Source: Enterococcus cecorum (GTDB lineage: Bacteria > Bacillota > Bacilli > Lactobacillales > Enterococcaceae). Taken from it: a stretch of 63,768 nt of DNA. The notes beneath the pieces were generated by a model. That model was not told where the DNA came from. It did no database searches and worked only from the letters and a program-made list of their open reading frames with translations. Of the stretch, positions 55,572 through 63,768 are shown in pieces. Position numbers and translations under genes: made by a program. The stretch lies in contig NZ_JAKUDS010000012.1 of assembly GCF_023221775.1 (NCBI RefSeq), positions 1 to 63,768 of the forward strand, in the 5' to 3' direction. Each line of letters opens with the position of its first letter. The stretch's first letter is position 1.

Positions 55572-56302
55572 CGCTCACCCTCCAAAGTTAAAGCCAAGTA
55601 TAACTCATCTAAAGAAGCATCTGGCATTGCAAATTGTTCTTTGATTTGGGCGAGTGTTCCTTGAGATTTGATTTGTCCCTCATGTAAGAAAATAAAACGA
55701 TCACAGTATTTTTCAGCTGTGGACAAGACATGAGTAGACATCAAGATGCTTTTGCCTTTTGCTTTTTCTTCTTTTAATAACTCTAATAAGGCATGAATCG
55801 CTAAAGGATCTAATCCTAGAAATGGCTCATCAATAATGTAAAGGCTCGGTTCGATTAAAAAGGCGCAAACAATCATGACTTTTTGCTTCATCCCTTTAGA
55901 AAAGTTTGCTGGAAACCAATCCAAACGTTTCTCCAATCGAAAAGTCTTTAGCAATTTATCTGCTCTTTGCATCGCCACATCCATCGGAATATCATAAGCC
56001 ATGGCAGTCACTTCAATGTGCTCTCTTAAAGTTAATTCCTCATATAGCACTGGACTTTCTGGAATAAAACCGATTTTTTGACGATATTGACTCGCTGACT
56101 TATTTAAAGATAGACCATCAATTTCAATACTGCCACTAGTAGGCTTCAATAATCCGATAATTTCTTTGATAGTTGTACTTTTCCCGGCACCATTTAATCC
56201 GATTAAAGCAACTAACTCACCATTTTCAATTTCAAAATTTAAATCTTTTAAAACAGGATGCTGAAAATAGCCCCCTGATAAATGCTTCACAGTTAATGTC
56301 AT
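55568..56302 (-). CDS. ecsA: ABC transporter ATP-binding protein EcsA
   Basis: 244 residues from the ATG at 56302 (GGAGG 7 nt upstream). Walker A GLNGAGKSTT, signature region FSKGMKQKVMIV, Walker B YIIDEPFLGLD and STHVLS are present. ATPase of the Ecs system with ecsB. Confidence 0.95.
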   Translation of the reverse strand: MTLTVKHLSGGYFQHPVLKDLNFEIENGELVALIGLNGAGKSTTIKEIIGLLKPTSGSIEIDGLSLNKSASQYRQKIGFIPESPVLYEELTLREHIEVTAMAYDIPMDVAMQRADKLLKTFRLEKRLDWFPANFSKGMKQKVMIVCAFLIEPSLYIIDEPFLGLDPLAIHALLELLKEEKAKGKSILMSTHVLSTAEKYCDRFIFLHEGQIKSQGTLAQIKEQFAMPDASLDELYLALTLEGER

Positions 56303-56330
56303 CTTCAATCCTCCAAAATAGACTACCTAC

Positions 56331-56339
56331 ATTATAACA
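56331..56339 (-). promoter_or_regulatory. Extended -10 promoter of ecsA
   Basis: Minus strand TGTTATAAT, a perfect extended -10 element (TGN-TATAAT), 29 bp before the ecsA start. No good -35. Confidence 0.6.
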
Positions 56340-56371
56340 AAAATCTTATGAAGAAAACATGAACTTTCAAG

Positions 56372-56410
56372 CAAAAAAGATATCCAACACGAAATGATTC
56401 GCATTGGATA
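56372..56410 (-). terminator. Terminator of the tetR-ABC exporter operon
   Basis: Thirteen-bp stem (56381-56393 with 56398-56410, two G-U pairs, loop TCAT in the minus-strand RNA) followed by TCTTTTTTG. Confidence 0.88.
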
Positions 56411-56424
56411 CCTGATTACATCTA

Positions 56425-58311
56425 TTAAGCTAACTCTTCTTGAAACTGACTATTATATAAATCAGCATAGAAACCATTTTTCGCCATTAAAGTGTCATGG
56501 TTGCCCGTTTCGACAATCGATCCTTGATTCATCACAATGATATTATGGGCATCGCGAATAGTGGATAGACGGTGCGCCACAACAAAGCTTGTACGATTTT
56601 CAAGCAGTCGATTCATCGCTTGTTGGATTAAGATTTCAGTACGAGTATCTACACTAGAAGTCGCTTCATCCAAAATCAAAACATCTGGATTGGCTAAGAA
56701 AGCACGGGCAATCGTAATTAATTGACGTTGACCTTGAGAAATATTGCTTGCTTCTTCATTTAAAATCGTATTATATCCTTCTGGCAACTTACGAACAAAT
56801 TCATCCACGTGGGCTGCCTTGGCTGCGGCGATTACTTGTTCTTTCGTGGCCGATTCATTGCCGTAACGAATATTGTCATAGATACTACCCGTAAATAACC
56901 AAGTATCTTGTAACACCATCGAGAAGTGACTACGCAATTGTTCACGCGTCATATCACGGGTATCTTGGCCTTCATAACGGATACTTCCACCTTTAACATC
57001 ATAAAAACGTTCAAGCAAGTTAATCAAGGTCGTCTTCCCTGCGCCGGTTGGTCCGACAATCGCCACCATTTCACCCGGTTTAACATCTAAATTAAAGTCT
57101 TGCATTAATACTTTGTCTTCAGTATAGCCAAATTGGACATGTTCAAAACGGACTTTATAAGGTGAATTTTCTTCTTTAGCTACCCCGCTTGGCACATCTT
57201 GCATTTCTTCTTCGTCTAATACTTCAAAGACCCGTTCTGCTGAGGCAATGGTTGATTGAATCGTATTAATCAAACTGGCTAATTGGGTAATGGGTTGTGA
57301 AAATTGGTTGGTATATTGCAAGAACGCTTGGACATCCCCTAATGGTAACTCGCCATGAGCTACTCGCACGCCACCAAGTACAGCTACAAAGACATAGCCT
57401 AAGTTTTTCACGAAATTCATCAATGGCATAATAATCGCTGAAATAAATTGTGCCTTCCAACCAGCTTTATAAAGTTCTTCATTTTCTTTTTCAAAAACTT
57501 TCTTATCACTGGCTTCATGGTTGAATACTTTAACGACTGTATGACCGCCATATGTTTCTTCTACTTGGTTATTCAACAAACCTAGACTCTTTTGTTGGGC
57601 TGCGAAATACTTTTGAGATTTAGGCGCAACAATCATCACCACAATCAAACTAAGTGGCACAGTAGCTAGGGCAACCAGAGTTAATTGCCAACTAATAGTT
57701 AACATCATGTATAAGACCCCAACCAAAGTCACGATACTGGTCACAAATTGGGTTAAGTTTTGTTGTAAAGTCCCTGCGATATTATCCATATCATTGATAA
57801 CCCGTGACATGATATCGCCATTGGTGTGGGTATCATAATAACAAATTGGTAAGTGCGACATTTTATGATCTAGGTCGCGACGCATTTCATACACTGTCCG
57901 TTGAGAAACCCTGGTCATAATGAATTGTTGTAGGAAACTAAAGACAGCAGAGATAACATACATGCCAATCGCAATCAAAATAATCTTTTCAATCTTATCA
58001 AAATTAATTGGGAACTTATCAATTTTTAGTCCCATTTGCATTTGGGCATAACCTTTCATTACACCCTTAAAGATTTCAGTTGTTGCTTTCCCTAAGATTT
58101 TTGGTGTTTGGATTTGGAAAATGACCGAAAGAATCGCTAAGACAAAGACCGCACCAATTGCCACTAAACGCTTAGACATGTAGCCAAATAGTCGTTTGGT
58201 TGTCTTCCAGAAATTTTTAGGTTTTTCACCTTTTGCCCCAACGCCATGACCCGGACCGTGACCTAGACCTGGATGGCGTGGTGCTTGTTGTTTTTGTTTT
58301 TCTTCACTCAT
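56425..58311 (-). CDS. Heterodimeric ABC exporter subunit, catalytic half
   Basis: 628 residues. Gly/Pro/His-rich N-terminus (GLGHGPGHGVGAKG), six-helix exporter domain (about 45-345), then an ATPase with Walker A GPTGAGKTT, signature ISQGQRQLI and Walker B ILDEATSSVD with the catalytic Glu. Start overlaps the partner gene by 4 bp. Together they form an LmrCD-type multidrug or peptide exporter, under control of the TetR gene. Confidence 0.92.
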   Translation of the reverse strand: MSEEKQKQQAPRHPGLGHGPGHGVGAKGEKPKNFWKTTKRLFGYMSKRLVAIGAVFVLAILSVIFQIQTPKILGKATTEIFKGVMKGYAQMQMGLKIDKFPINFDKIEKIILIAIGMYVISAVFSFLQQFIMTRVSQRTVYEMRRDLDHKMSHLPICYYDTHTNGDIMSRVINDMDNIAGTLQQNLTQFVTSIVTLVGVLYMMLTISWQLTLVALATVPLSLIVVMIVAPKSQKYFAAQQKSLGLLNNQVEETYGGHTVVKVFNHEASDKKVFEKENEELYKAGWKAQFISAIIMPLMNFVKNLGYVFVAVLGGVRVAHGELPLGDVQAFLQYTNQFSQPITQLASLINTIQSTIASAERVFEVLDEEEMQDVPSGVAKEENSPYKVRFEHVQFGYTEDKVLMQDFNLDVKPGEMVAIVGPTGAGKTTLINLLERFYDVKGGSIRYEGQDTRDMTREQLRSHFSMVLQDTWLFTGSIYDNIRYGNESATKEQVIAAAKAAHVDEFVRKLPEGYNTILNEEASNISQGQRQLITIARAFLANPDVLILDEATSSVDTRTEILIQQAMNRLLENRTSFVVAHRLSTIRDAHNIIVMNQGSIVETGNHDTLMAKNGFYADLYNSQFQEELA

Positions 58312-60035
58312 GCCAAATCCTCCTCTCTTAATTGGGAATGAACGATTTCTTGGTAAGTGGTATTATTAGCAAGTAACTCATCATGGGTCCCTTTACCAAC
58401 TACTGTTCCTTCATCTAAGACTAAAATCATATCCGCATCCATGACCGTACTTACCCGTTGAGCGACAATAACTTTAATCTTATCATGCATTTGTTCTTTC
58501 AATGCCTTACGTAATTTGGCATCAGTCTTAAAGTCTAATGCTGAGAAAGAATCATCAAAGACATAGATATCAGCCTGTTTCACTATAGCACGGGCAATGG
58601 CTAGACGTTGTTTTTGTCCACCAGAGAAGTTGCTGCCGCCTTGTTCAACGTGATGATCAAGTCCGTCTTCAAATTTTTCAACAAAATCCTTCGCTTGGGC
58701 AATTTCTAAGGCTTTCCAAATCACTTCATCACTGGCATTTTCAGCACCATACTGCATATTTTCACGAATCGTACCAGAAAATAGTACGGCTTTTTGTGGG
58801 ACAAAGCCAATCACTGAACGCAAATCGTGTTGTTTCACTTGACTAATATCTTGGCCGTTAATCTTAATCGTACCACTTTCAATATCATATAGACGTGGAA
58901 TTAAATTAATCAAAGTCGATTTACCTGAACCTGTTCCACCGATAATAGCTAAAGTTTGGTTCGCACTTACTTTAAAGTCAACATCTTCTAAGGCCAACTT
59001 TTCGGCTCCGGTATAACGATAATTCACATGTTCAAAAGCAAGTTCACTCTTTTTACCAGCTAAGGCAATTTCACTAGGTTGCATAACATCTGGCATATCG
59101 TCTGGTAATTCAAGCACTTCATTAATACGTTCAGCTGAGGCCTGCGCACGTGGCACCAAGACGAAAATCATCGATAACATCATAAAGCTAATTAAGATTT
59201 GCATCGCGTAAGTCATAAAGGCAATCAAGTTACCAACTTCTAAGCTCTTATCAGCAATCAGATGACCCCCAAACCAAGTGATGGCAATATTCGTTCCACT
59301 CATTACTAAAGTCATAAATGGAATCATAAAGGCTACAATCGTATTGACTTTAATCGCCGTTTGAGTGTAATCGGTATTGGCATCATCAAAACGTTTCTTT
59401 TCAAAATCATCTTTTCTAAAGGCGCGAATGACACGCACCCCAGTTAAGACTTCACGAAAGACTAAGTTTAGGCGGTCCGTTTTCTTTTGCATGCTCTTAA
59501 ATAGTGGCACTGCAAAAATCATCAAAAGAGCAATAAAGACGACCACGATTGGAATCACGAATAAGAAAATCTTCGTTAATTCCGCATCTTTTCGATAAGC
59601 CAGAAAGCTCGCTCCGACCAAGGTAATCGGTGCATTAATCATCATTCGTAAAAACATTTGTGCCACCAATTGAATTTGGTTCACGTCGTTGGTAGTACGA
59701 GTAATTAAAGAAGCAGTCCCGAATTTATCAAATTGGTGTAAAGAAGAACGCTCCACTTTTTCATAAATCGAACTACGTAATTCCTTCCCTAATTTTTGTG
59801 ATTCACGGGTCGCAAAATACGTATTACAAATCGCGGCAACAATACTGATTAATGAAAAACCAATCATCACAAAACCAGTATGCCAAATATAATCAATATC
59901 ACCTTTAGCTACCCCGTTATTAATGATATCAGAGGTTAAATTAGGCAGATATAAATCCGCTAAGACTTGGACAATCATGAATAAAAACGCCATAATCGCA
60001 GACACTACTGACACACGTTTCATTAATTTAAACAT
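58308..60035 (-). CDS. Heterodimeric ABC exporter subunit, degenerate-site half
   Basis: 575 residues; six helices and an ATPase domain with Walker A GGTGSGKST, signature FSGGQKQRLAIARA and Walker B IYVFDDSFSALD, where Asp replaces the catalytic Glu. This is the usual degenerate half of heterodimeric exporters such as LmrCD and BmrCD. Its start overlaps the tetR end by 8 bp, so tetR and the exporter are one operon. Confidence 0.92.
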   Translation of the reverse strand: MFKLMKRVSVVSAIMAFLFMIVQVLADLYLPNLTSDIINNGVAKGDIDYIWHTGFVMIGFSLISIVAAICNTYFATRESQKLGKELRSSIYEKVERSSLHQFDKFGTASLITRTTNDVNQIQLVAQMFLRMMINAPITLVGASFLAYRKDAELTKIFLFVIPIVVVFIALLMIFAVPLFKSMQKKTDRLNLVFREVLTGVRVIRAFRKDDFEKKRFDDANTDYTQTAIKVNTIVAFMIPFMTLVMSGTNIAITWFGGHLIADKSLEVGNLIAFMTYAMQILISFMMLSMIFVLVPRAQASAERINEVLELPDDMPDVMQPSEIALAGKKSELAFEHVNYRYTGAEKLALEDVDFKVSANQTLAIIGGTGSGKSTLINLIPRLYDIESGTIKINGQDISQVKQHDLRSVIGFVPQKAVLFSGTIRENMQYGAENASDEVIWKALEIAQAKDFVEKFEDGLDHHVEQGGSNFSGGQKQRLAIARAIVKQADIYVFDDSFSALDFKTDAKLRKALKEQMHDKIKVIVAQRVSTVMDADMILVLDEGTVVGKGTHDELLANNTTYQEIVHSQLREEDLA

Positions 60036-60690
60036 CTATTTTTTCCTTTCTGCTAGCACCCATCTCTAGCCAATTTAATTTTTTCTCATAGCGGGTAATG
60101 ATTTTTTGAACATCCACTTTTTCTTGATCCTTTTGACTACGATATCCTTCTACTACACTGGAAATGAATGCATTCATAATCATTTGAATTAACAAATCCA
60201 AATCCTCAAAAGAATCAAGAACTAGTAAATCAAAATTGACATACTGCTGAAAAATCTGACTTTGCGATTCTTTATTCTCATGCATTTTCTGATGATGTTT
60301 ATGAAAGTTCGCTGTAAATTTTTTGGAAGAGCGATAATTCATATTCATAAACGAAAATTTAAAGAAATTCGCATACTCACTATTAAACAAATGCGGAATC
60401 GCCTGTTTAAAAAATTCACGATAAGCCGCAAATAAATCACCTTTTTGCGCAATCAGCATCTCCTTTAAGAAGTCAAACCCAATACTTTGAACCGTTTGAA
60501 AACAATAAAAATAAACATCTTCTTTATTTTCAAAATACTGATAAAAACTCCCTCGCGGAATTTCCGCATTTTTCACAATATTAGCAATCGATGCTTCTTC
60601 TAATGGAACACGCGAAAACTCCTGAATCGCAGCATCAGTAATTCGTTTGCGCTTTTCTTCAGGTAAATGTAAAAATGTTTCTGTTGGCAT
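60028..60690 (-). CDS. TetR family regulator of the ABC exporter
   Basis: 220 residues. N-terminal helix-turn-helix ITDAAIQEFSRVPLEEASIA and FYQYFENKEDVYFYCFQ; helical ligand-binding part follows. It overlaps the exporter gene and has two palindromic sites between its promoter and start, so self-control of the whole operon is expected. Inducer unknown. Confidence 0.92.
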   Translation of the reverse strand: MPTETFLHLPEEKRKRITDAAIQEFSRVPLEEASIANIVKNAEIPRGSFYQYFENKEDVYFYCFQTVQSIGFDFLKEMLIAQKGDLFAAYREFFKQAIPHLFNSEYANFFKFSFMNMNYRSSKKFTANFHKHHQKMHENKESQSQIFQQYVNFDLLVLDSFEDLDLLIQMIMNAFISSVVEGYRSQKDQEKVDVQKIITRYEKKLNWLEMGASRKEKIDV

Positions 60691-60714
60691 AACTTCACCT
60701 CATTTCATCCGATA

Positions 60715-60742
60715 TGACACTCTGTCACATGACACCTTGTCA
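60715..60742. promoter_or_regulatory. Two tandem TetR-type operators
   Basis: Two 13-bp palindromes of the form TGACA-N3-TGTCA at 60715-60727 and 60730-60742, centres 15 bp apart, immediately downstream of the promoter -10 and upstream of tetR. Confidence 0.8.
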
Positions 60743-60770
60743 TAATATACCTAAAATAGAAAAATTGCAA
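60742..60770 (-). promoter_or_regulatory. Sigma-A promoter of the tetR-exporter operon
   Basis: Minus strand TTGCAA, 17 nt, TATTAT. Its -10 abuts the operators, so bound repressor would block polymerase. Confidence 0.7.
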
Positions 60771-60799
60771 GTAAAAAATTCAATCAATTGATAAAAATT

Positions 60800-60848
60800 A
60801 AGAAAAACAAAAAAACACCTGACATTCAATCGTTTTCAGTCAGATGTT
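60800..60848 (-). terminator. Minus-strand terminator upstream of tetR
   Basis: AACACCTGAC (60814-60823) pairs with GTCAGATGTT (60839-60848), one G-U in the minus-strand RNA, followed by TTTTTGTTTTT. No minus-strand gene ends here, so it probably shields tetR from antisense transcription. Confidence 0.6.
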
Positions 60849-60857
60849 TGCTATAAT
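60849..60857 (+). promoter_or_regulatory. Extended -10 promoter of the small membrane protein gene
   Basis: TGCTATAAT on the plus strand, 25 bp before the start at 60882; no clear -35. Confidence 0.6.
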
Positions 60858-60881
60858 GAAAGAAAAAAGTAGGTGAAAATA

Positions 60882-61157
60882 ATGGAAACACTGATACTGC
60901 TGATTATGGGGACGTGTATTTTAGGTATGGTGATACAATTTCTGCAAAAAGAAGTCACCGGCAAAGTGTTTGGCTATGCAGCGATGTTTTTATTTATCCA
61001 AAATAGTACCTGGCTATTGACTTTCTTTCTAGCAGATGAAGGTGTGTATAACGCCCCGACAATTGAGGGGCTATTACAAATATCGGCTGGTTTAATCATG
61101 CTTGCTATCTGTGTGAAATACTACCTACAATTACGGAAAAAAGCCAAAAATGAATAA
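60882..61157 (+). CDS. Small hypothetical membrane protein
   Basis: 91 residues from the ATG at 60882 (AGTAGGTG upstream; a GTG at 60873 is possible). Three hydrophobic segments at about 2-20, 31-50 and 60-78, then a basic tail RKKAKNE. No family recognised. Own extended -10 promoter and a good terminator support a real gene. Confidence 0.65.
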   Translation: METLILLIMGTCILGMVIQFLQKEVTGKVFGYAAMFLFIQNSTWLLTFFLADEGVYNAPTIEGLLQISAGLIMLAICVKYYLQLRKKAKNE

Positions 61158-61200
61158 AAGTCCAGCGATGTAGCATCTTACATCGCTGGACTTCTTTTCT
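61158..61200. terminator. Bidirectional terminator
   Basis: Perfect 14-bp stem (61159-61172 with 61179-61192, loop GCATCT) with TCTTTTCTT on the plus side and TTTATTC on the minus side, between two convergent small genes. Confidence 0.88.
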
Positions 61201-61206
61201 TCCTGT

Positions 61207-61419
61207 TTATTCTAATAGCAAGAGTTCATCAAATAAAATCTTACCAATAACGGCAAATAAGCCATCAAAAAGCATCAAGGTCATATTTACTGCTAGAAAT
61301 AGGGCGCACCTTTCAAAACCATTTTTGATTTTTTTGTGCTTCATAAATAAATAGGTTAAATAATTCGCCAAATAAGTAATAATTGTTAATATGATAATTA
61401 TTTTTTCTAAAAGTAACAT
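61207..61419 (-). CDS. Small hypothetical membrane protein
   Basis: 70 residues, AGAGGG before the ATG. Two hydrophobic segments (about 5-27 and 40-63) joined by KHKKIKNGFER. No family recognised. It follows pckA by 69 bp with no clear terminator between, so it may be cotranscribed with pckA. Confidence 0.6.
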   Translation of the reverse strand: MLLLEKIIIILTIITYLANYLTYLFMKHKKIKNGFERCALFLAVNMTLMLFDGLFAVIGKILFDELLLLE

Positions 61420-61488
61420 CTTTATTCCCTCTTTATCGGCTACAACCTATCCTTTTCCAACCCCAAATCTAGCTATAGCCTTTTTCTT

Positions 61489-63141
61489 TTAACTCAATTG
61501 ATTGACAATTTTACTCATTAACTCAGCCGTTTCTTGAGGTAATGCATGATAGCCATCTTTTAGGTGATCTTGCGCTTGGATAAAGTCCAAACGAGTTTCC
61601 ATTCTTTCTTTTAATCGTTCACAATAAGCTTTATCATCAAAATCAACTGGATAACCCTCGATTGCTAAATATTCTACATCTTCAATTGTACCAAATGGTT
61701 TGAATTCACCACTTTCGGCAATAATCTTTTCAATACTACCTAAAGTGATTTCTTTCGTTACTTTCTTACCATTGAATTCATCAGTATTTAATACGTAGCA
61801 TGCCGTATGTTGGTTTGCGAATAATTCACGGAAAGCAAGGTAGTCTTCAGATAATTTATAACTTCTGAATGGATTAGCATATGGTTCAATAACCAATTGA
61901 TCACGGCGAACCTTCCCGACTAAGTTTTCTGCCGTAGAACGTTTGGTAGCTAAAGTCAAGCCAAACACTGCAGCCAACGTAGGATTATTGATTTTAATGA
62001 CTGGTGGTAAAGTATTATCCTTCATAATCCAAAAGATAGCATCAATTTTTTCAGATAGATGATCCACACGATTAGGTGTAACATAGCGAGATTTCACTGT
62101 ACGACCATTCCCATTACGCACATCTTCAAGGACTAATACTTTCTTGCCATCTTCGTCTAAAGTAATTCCGACATTTTGGCAAGTTAGGAAATAATTCACC
62201 GCGTCATCCGTTAATGGATAATCTTGTACTTTATCAAAATAAGCTGGTTCCAAAGCAGTTGTACTTCCTGTCGCACGATTAATCACAAACGCATCATCAT
62301 GCAATACTTCTACTTTCGAATTTTCATCATGGTGCTTAGCTAAAGTGATGGTTGATTTACCTGAACCTGATAAACCAAATGCCGCCATCGTAAAGGTCTT
62401 ATCTGGTAAGTGATATTGCTTCATACCACCATGGCAAGCTACAAAGCCATTACGATGTGCCGTTGCCCAAGCTAAAGTTAAGGTCGCTTTCTTCAATTCG
62501 CCAAAATAGCGTAAACCTAGGATTGCAGCCACATTTGCTTCAGGCATAAATAAAGCAAGACCATTTGGAAAATCTGGATGAGACCAATCTGGATTGGCAA
62601 AAATATAAATATCATTTTCTGGATAAGGTTTAGATTGTTTATATTTGTCTAACCATTCTGGAGTCGCTAATTGGAAGTTCAACATATAAGAGTACAAGTT
62701 CATTTCAAAGCCCTTTGGTAGCATCAAATGGCTGCGAACCATAAATTCTTCATCAAGCCCTACCACTACTTCTGTCTTGTAGAATTCTTGTTTTGTGGCT
62801 TGATAAACAGCTTCTCGTAAGACACGACGATATCCTTCACGATCAATACCAGGTTCAGTCACAATGACCCGAGCAGCTGCGGTACGACCTACGATAGCGC
62901 CATCATTATTGGCCAAAATCTTCGTATCTTCTGCTAGCCCTAAATCTTTAGCATGCTTAATTGGCATATCAGTCACTACAGTACCGGGTGCATTCTTAGC
63001 CATTTCATAGGCTTCTTGAATATTTTGAACGCTTCTCACATGATTGCCATAAAAAGCGGACTCTACCAACACTTTAAATGGGGAAAAGCGTGGATTCTCT
63101 TTGGTAATTTCGCTACGACTAAATTGTTGAATTGTTGACAT
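61489..63141 (-). CDS. pckA: Phosphoenolpyruvate carboxykinase (ATP)
   Basis: 550 residues. Oxaloacetate + ATP to phosphoenolpyruvate + CO2 + ADP, the entry step of gluconeogenesis or, in reverse, CO2 fixation to oxaloacetate. [10 protein letters not shown] is the ATP-binding kinase motif and LHDDAFVI the metal-binding part, with SRYVTPNR following. Start supported by AGGAGG. A CcpA-type site lies between promoter and gene. Confidence 0.95.
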   Translation of the reverse strand: MSTIQQFSRSEITKENPRFSPFKVLVESAFYGNHVRSVQNIQEAYEMAKNAPGTVVTDMPIKHAKDLGLAEDTKILANNDGAIVGRTAAARVIVTEPGIDREGYRRVLREAVYQATKQEFYKTEVVVGLDEEFMVRSHLMLPKGFEMNLYSYMLNFQLATPEWLDKYKQSKPYPENDIYIFANPDWSHPDFPNGLALFMPEANVAAILGLRYFGELKKATLTLAWATAHRNGFVACHGGMKQYHLPDKTFTMAAFGLSGSGKSTITLAKHHDENSKVEVLHDDAFVINRATGSTTALEPAYFDKVQDYPLTDDAVNYFLTCQNVGITLDEDGKKVLVLEDVRNGNGRTVKSRYVTPNRVDHLSEKIDAIFWIMKDNTLPPVIKINNPTLAAVFGLTLATKRSTAENLVGKVRRDQLVIEPYANPFRSYKLSEDYLAFRELFANQHTACYVLNTDEFNGKKVTKEITLGSIEKIIAESGEFKPFGTIEDVEYLAIEGYPVDFDDKAYCERLKERMETRLDFIQAQDHLKDGYHALPQETAELMSKIVNQLS

Positions 63142-63169
63142 ACTACAAACCTCCTACAGAACTTTAATA

Positions 63170-63185
63170 ATGAAAACCTTTTCAT
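63170..63185. promoter_or_regulatory. Catabolite-responsive (cre) site of pckA
   Basis: ATGAAAAGGTTTTCAT on the minus strand, a 16-bp near-palindrome that fits the CcpA consensus except for G in place of the central C. It lies just after the predicted transcription start, where CcpA would block polymerase. Confidence 0.6.
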
Positions 63186-63196
63186 TTACACTTACT

Positions 63197-63202
63197 ATTA
63201 TA
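63197..63202 (-). promoter_or_regulatory. -10 element of the pckA promoter
   Basis: Minus strand TATAAT, about 55 bp before the pckA start and 11 bp before the cre site. The -35 is poor. Confidence 0.55.
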
Positions 63203-63412
63203 CTATTTTATTTTTAAAATGCACGACCTTTATGAAAATAATTACAAAAACTAAATATTTTTTTACCAATGACACAAATTGCTCAAAGACAATATTCAAG
63301 GGTATTGATTTTCATGAACATCCTGCTTTTCTCCTGATAACGAAAAAATAGGGAATAATACAACGAAAATCACTTCACGAGGAGGTTGGAAATTTATTTA
63401 AACGTATACTAT

Positions 63413-63441
63413 TTGACTGTATCTCATTACTTGAATATATT
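63413..63441 (+). promoter_or_regulatory. Sigma-A promoter of the 66-residue protein gene
   Basis: TTGACT, 17 nt, TATATT on the plus strand, 24 bp before the start codon. The rest of 63203-63412 holds nothing I can identify. Confidence 0.6.
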
Positions 63442-63465
63442 AAAGCTAGAAAGAAGGATGATAAT

Positions 63466-63666
63466 ATGTGCGATTTAACACACAAGAAAAATGAATCTCA
63501 ACACTCAAAACAGCTTAATAAGGGTAAAGAAAAAATCAAAGCAACACAAAGCAATCCCTTCGAAAATGAATGGTCTAATTTATTAGCTAGTTTAGAAATA
63601 TTTTCAGATGATTTTTTGGAAGATGGTAGGCAGCAATTAATAATTCAAGAGCGAGAAAATTTTTAG
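63466..63666 (+). CDS. Small protein with antitoxin-like C-terminus
   Basis: 66 residues, GAAGGATG before the ATG, own promoter. The first 35 residues are polar and Lys-rich. The end (FSDDFLEDGRQQLIIQEREN) resembles the toxin-binding tail of VapB/AbrB-type antitoxins, but the DNA-binding beta part is missing. No toxin gene follows within the window. It may be a remnant or an unrelated small protein. Confidence 0.45.
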   Translation: MCDLTHKKNESQHSKQLNKGKEKIKATQSNPFENEWSNLLASLEIFSDDFLEDGRQQLIIQERENF

Positions 63667-63768
63667 TTCTACAGTTAATAAAATGTAGGCTATTATATAA
63701 AGAATTTTGCAAATTTTCTAGTTAAATCTGGCTTGATACACAAACAATTAGTTAAAATTAGTACAGAA

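Noticed and set aside
61433-61459. CCGATAA before the 70-residue membrane protein as a sigma-28 promoter
   Set aside because: The position 15 nt upstream reads TGGAA, unlike the other boxes.
63390-63485. Small frame from TTG after GAGGAGG at about 63387
   Set aside because: The codon abuts the ribosome site with no spacer and the frame ends inside the 66-residue gene.

Overview
The window is a large, nearly complete flagellar and chemotaxis locus from a low-GC, AT-rich member of the Lactobacillales. The best guess is a motile Enterococcaceae, most likely Vagococcus or a close relative. The reasons are Bacillus-type chemotaxis genes (cheC, cheD, fliY, swrD/flbD), no outer-membrane ring genes (flgH, flgI), and flanking genes with a lactobacillales/enterococcal character (ecsAB, a phosphotransferase next to trmB, an opuA-type glycine betaine transporter, ATP-dependent PEP carboxykinase). 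The taxon is an inference from gene content and base composition; no rRNA or tRNA gene is present.

Layout from left to right. Positions 1-1951 (minus) hold motA, motB and the start of a secreted C39-like cysteine peptidase that runs off the window edge. Positions 1952-2397 are a divergent control region with back-to-back sigma-28 boxes, a perfect sigma-A promoter and a strong terminator that together predict a short RNA or leader. A CgtA-like glycosyltransferase (2398-3180, plus) faces a minus-strand block from 16195 to 3326: flgM, flgN, flgK, flgL, three GT2-type glycosyltransferase genes, flagellin, a GT2-TPR protein, fliD, a fliT-like gene, fliS and a GT2/methyltransferase-like fusion. This is filament assembly plus a probable flagellin glycosylation set. 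A two-gene glycine betaine transporter (16353-19266) with its own promoter and terminator sits between this block and the main operon.

The main operon runs on the minus strand from 47639 to 19407 (about 28 kb, 34 genes, mostly overlapping or tightly spaced): flgB-flgC-fliE-fliF-fliG-fliH-fliI-fliJ-fliK-flgD-flgE-flbD-fliL-fliO-fliP-fliQ-fliR-flhB-flhA-fliA-flgF-flgG, a solitary FtsE-like ATPase, a short chemoreceptor, cheW-like-cheD-cheB-cheR-cheA-cheC-cheY-cheW-fliM-fliY. Rod, hook, export gate and switch are followed by the sigma factor FliA and the chemotaxis pathway. FlgM and FliA give the usual checkpoint, and I found a consistent sigma-28 box (TTTAA/TTAAA, 15 nt, CCGATAA) in front of motAB, flagellin, a chemoreceptor and the plus-strand receptor-like gene at 48144. 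flhF and flhG are not between flhA and fliA. On the plus strand at 48144-51734 lie an MCP-like receptor that lacks the signalling domain and a full-length MCP.

The right part (51788-63768) is mostly housekeeping: an intergenic stretch with a possible element relic, trmB, a phosphotransferase, tag, ecsB and ecsA, a TetR-controlled heterodimeric ABC exporter with two tandem palindromic operators, two small membrane proteins, pckA with a CcpA-type site just after its promoter, and a 66-residue protein whose tail looks like a toxin-antitoxin antitoxin.

The points most worth following are the flagellar FtsE paralog without FtsX, the receptor without a signalling domain, the predicted short RNA/leader at 2186-2285, the G8 tract that forms the flgB ribosome binding site, the GT2/methyltransferase fusion next to fliS, and the C39 peptidase in the motAB operon.
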